Part shown: piece after piece, positions 63,977-64,000 of the stretch
How positions within the stretch are numbered: position 1 is the first letter of the stretch
Layout: each line of letters starts with the position of its first letter
Assembly: GCA_033807775.1 (NCBI GenBank)
Contig: CM066314.1
Coordinates: forward strand, 36,133,001-36,197,000
Origin: Saussurea involucrata
Taxonomy: Eukaryota > Streptophyta > Magnoliopsida > Asterales > Asteraceae
Direction of reading: 5' to 3'
DNA length: 64,000 nucleotides
The notes under the pieces: generated by a model
What the model saw: the letters and a program-made list of their open reading frames with translations, nothing else
Databases searched by the model: none
What the model was told of the DNA's origin: nothing
Position numbers and translations under genes: made by a program

Positions 63977-64000
63977 TAATGACCCTCTCTTAAATACTTA
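63959..64000 (+). repeat. Start of the second Sire-2 LTR copy (window ends inside)
   Basis: AAACCCTCAGTGATTTGATA onward equals 52364 onward. The first nine LTR bases (TGTTGATCC) and a polypurine tract are missing; coding-like sequence runs straight into it. Confidence 0.8.

Larger units (their letters stand above)
52355..64000 (+). mobile_element. 'Sire-2': Sirevirus-type copia element with third ORF
   Basis: 959-bp 5' LTR, primer site, gag with two zinc knuckles, pol, spacer with promoter features, a long third ORF, and the beginning of a second LTR copy at 63959. Layout and gag end (WVPKKN-stop) match Sire-1. Every coding region carries at least one disabling change, and the RT motif is altered (YVED). 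Inserted in element M6 of unit B. Confidence 0.9.

Overview
This is plant nuclear DNA, AT-rich and packed with transposons. The retroelement types point to a eudicot, most likely Asteraceae: Sirevirus-type copia elements whose third ORF carries a conserved 'QFW' core, Cassandra elements with 5S-like LTRs, and PIF/Harbinger elements. The family assignment rests on remembered protein families, not on a search. The only host-like genes I can support are a pair of almost identical J-domain (DnaJ) genes at 34.8 and 44.0 kb, plus a DUF761-like gene piece at 26.9 kb that sits inside a probable Helitron.

The backbone is a tandem segmental duplication. Unit A (about 3.89-40.2 kb) and unit B (40.2 kb to at least 52.35 kb) run in the same order: Harbinger element, T/C-rich flank, hAT right end, DnaJ gene, decayed Harbinger ORF2, foldback region. 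Unit A is swollen to 36 kb by later insertions. Unit B is shorter and preserves several empty sites, but has its own two retroelement insertions.

Region by region: 1-3789 is the 3' part of a Ty1-copia element with an intact polyprotein and a 206-bp LTR. 4324-5878 is Harbinger copy A, cut off by a junction with a Cassandra array. Cassandra LTRs with 5S rRNA-like cores occupy 5872-6341 and 20828-22176; they are split by 'Sire-1' (6342-20822, minus strand, TSD GAGTA, LTRs differing at one site), which landed in the 5S-like core. Sire-1 has lost its reverse transcriptase and is itself split by a 5.3-kb non-autonomous element with two 1620-bp LTRs and a gag-like ORF (12635-17969). 23140-25177 is a hAT element (8-bp TSD) with a nested LTR derivative. 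26014-30652 has both ends of a minus-strand Helitron. 30.65-34.35 kb and 37.7-40.15 kb hold a cluster of foldback elements flanked by TA microsatellites, several with their own array of one perfect palindrome. The DnaJ gene and a 690-bp internal tandem duplication lie between these clusters. Unit B then repeats the backbone; it is interrupted by a truncated minus-strand Sirevirus-like element ('Sire-3', 46317-52033) and by 'Sire-2' (52355 to the window end, plus strand).

The most interesting points are two. First, the third ('env-like') ORF of all three Sire elements appears to have its own plant-type promoter inside the element (TATA box, pyrimidine-rich leader, in two cases a CACGTG box and a leader intron). 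Second, each Sire family is saturated with its own short motif (GCAGTACTAAC, CGCTGA, or TTATCGCA/TGCGATAA) in non-coding and partly in coding DNA. The palindrome arrays inside the TA-flanked foldback elements are a third unusual pattern. All counts were made by eye.
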